Assembly (NCBI GenBank): GCA_036785325.1
Contig: JAXIVH010000008.1
Span: 9,989,395-10,053,394 of the forward strand
Reading direction: 5' to 3'
Origin: Urophycis tenuis
Taxonomy: Eukaryota > Chordata > Actinopteri > Gadiformes > Phycidae
Length of the DNA stretch: 64,000 nt
A model generated the notes under the pieces. That model saw only the letters and a program-made list of their open reading frames with translations, ran no database searches and was not told the origin of the DNA. A program made the translations under genes and the position numbers. Within the stretch, counting starts at the first letter, position 1. Every line of letters starts with the position of its first letter. Positions 63,948-64,000 of the stretch are shown piece by piece.

Positions 63948-64000
63948 CTGCCCACAGCCTGTTGAGGGTCACAGAGAGGGGTTGCCGTGAGGGGGGGGGG

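Overview
The window is vertebrate nuclear DNA, almost certainly from a teleost fish. Genes are split by GT-AG introns with GC-rich exons inside AT-rich surroundings. It is crowded with long (CA)n, (GA)n and (CT)n arrays, tRNA-derived SINEs, LINE-2-type 3' tails and hAT-like fragments of the kind common in ray-finned fish. No species is assigned. All calls come from reading splice junctions, reading frames and family motifs by eye; no search was run.

Layout: (1) 97-1959, minus strand: the 5' half of an ETS-factor gene with a Pointed domain, best read as elf3; its ETS-domain exons lie before position 1. (2) 2.4-12.1 kb: intergenic DNA with CA/GA arrays, an hAT-like end, a 21-bp tandem repeat, a tail-to-tail SINE pair, a palindromic MITE and a local duplication. 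(3) 12178-15253, plus strand: a complete three-exon apobec2 gene (244 codons). (4) 17406-19559, minus strand: a two-coding-exon parathyroid-hormone-family gene, best read as pth4 (127 codons), with a TATA box and 5' non-coding exon near 19.8 kb; it faces apobec2 tail to tail. (5) 20-35.9 kb: no recognisable gene, many repeats; the part nearest 35.9 kb may be a long atp2b4 3' UTR. (6) 35937-63947, minus strand: 18 constitutive-path coding exons plus one alternative exon of a plasma-membrane Ca2+-ATPase, best read as atp2b4 (PMCA4). The N-terminal exons lie beyond 64000.

The PMCA exons join in frame with one exception: a single extra base in a run of three A/T at 43421-43423. Both classical PMCA alternative-splicing sites are visible: a 36-nt site-A exon and a site-C exon whose use brings a stop codon across the next junction. 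The b-type tail is unusually short and lacks the usual C-terminal PDZ ligand.

I found no operon, phage, CRISPR or obviously new biological system. The most checkable oddities are the PMCA frameshift, the short PMCA C-terminus, repeat arrays touching promoters (pth4, apobec2), and CTCF-like motifs, one of which overlaps the PMCA stop codon.
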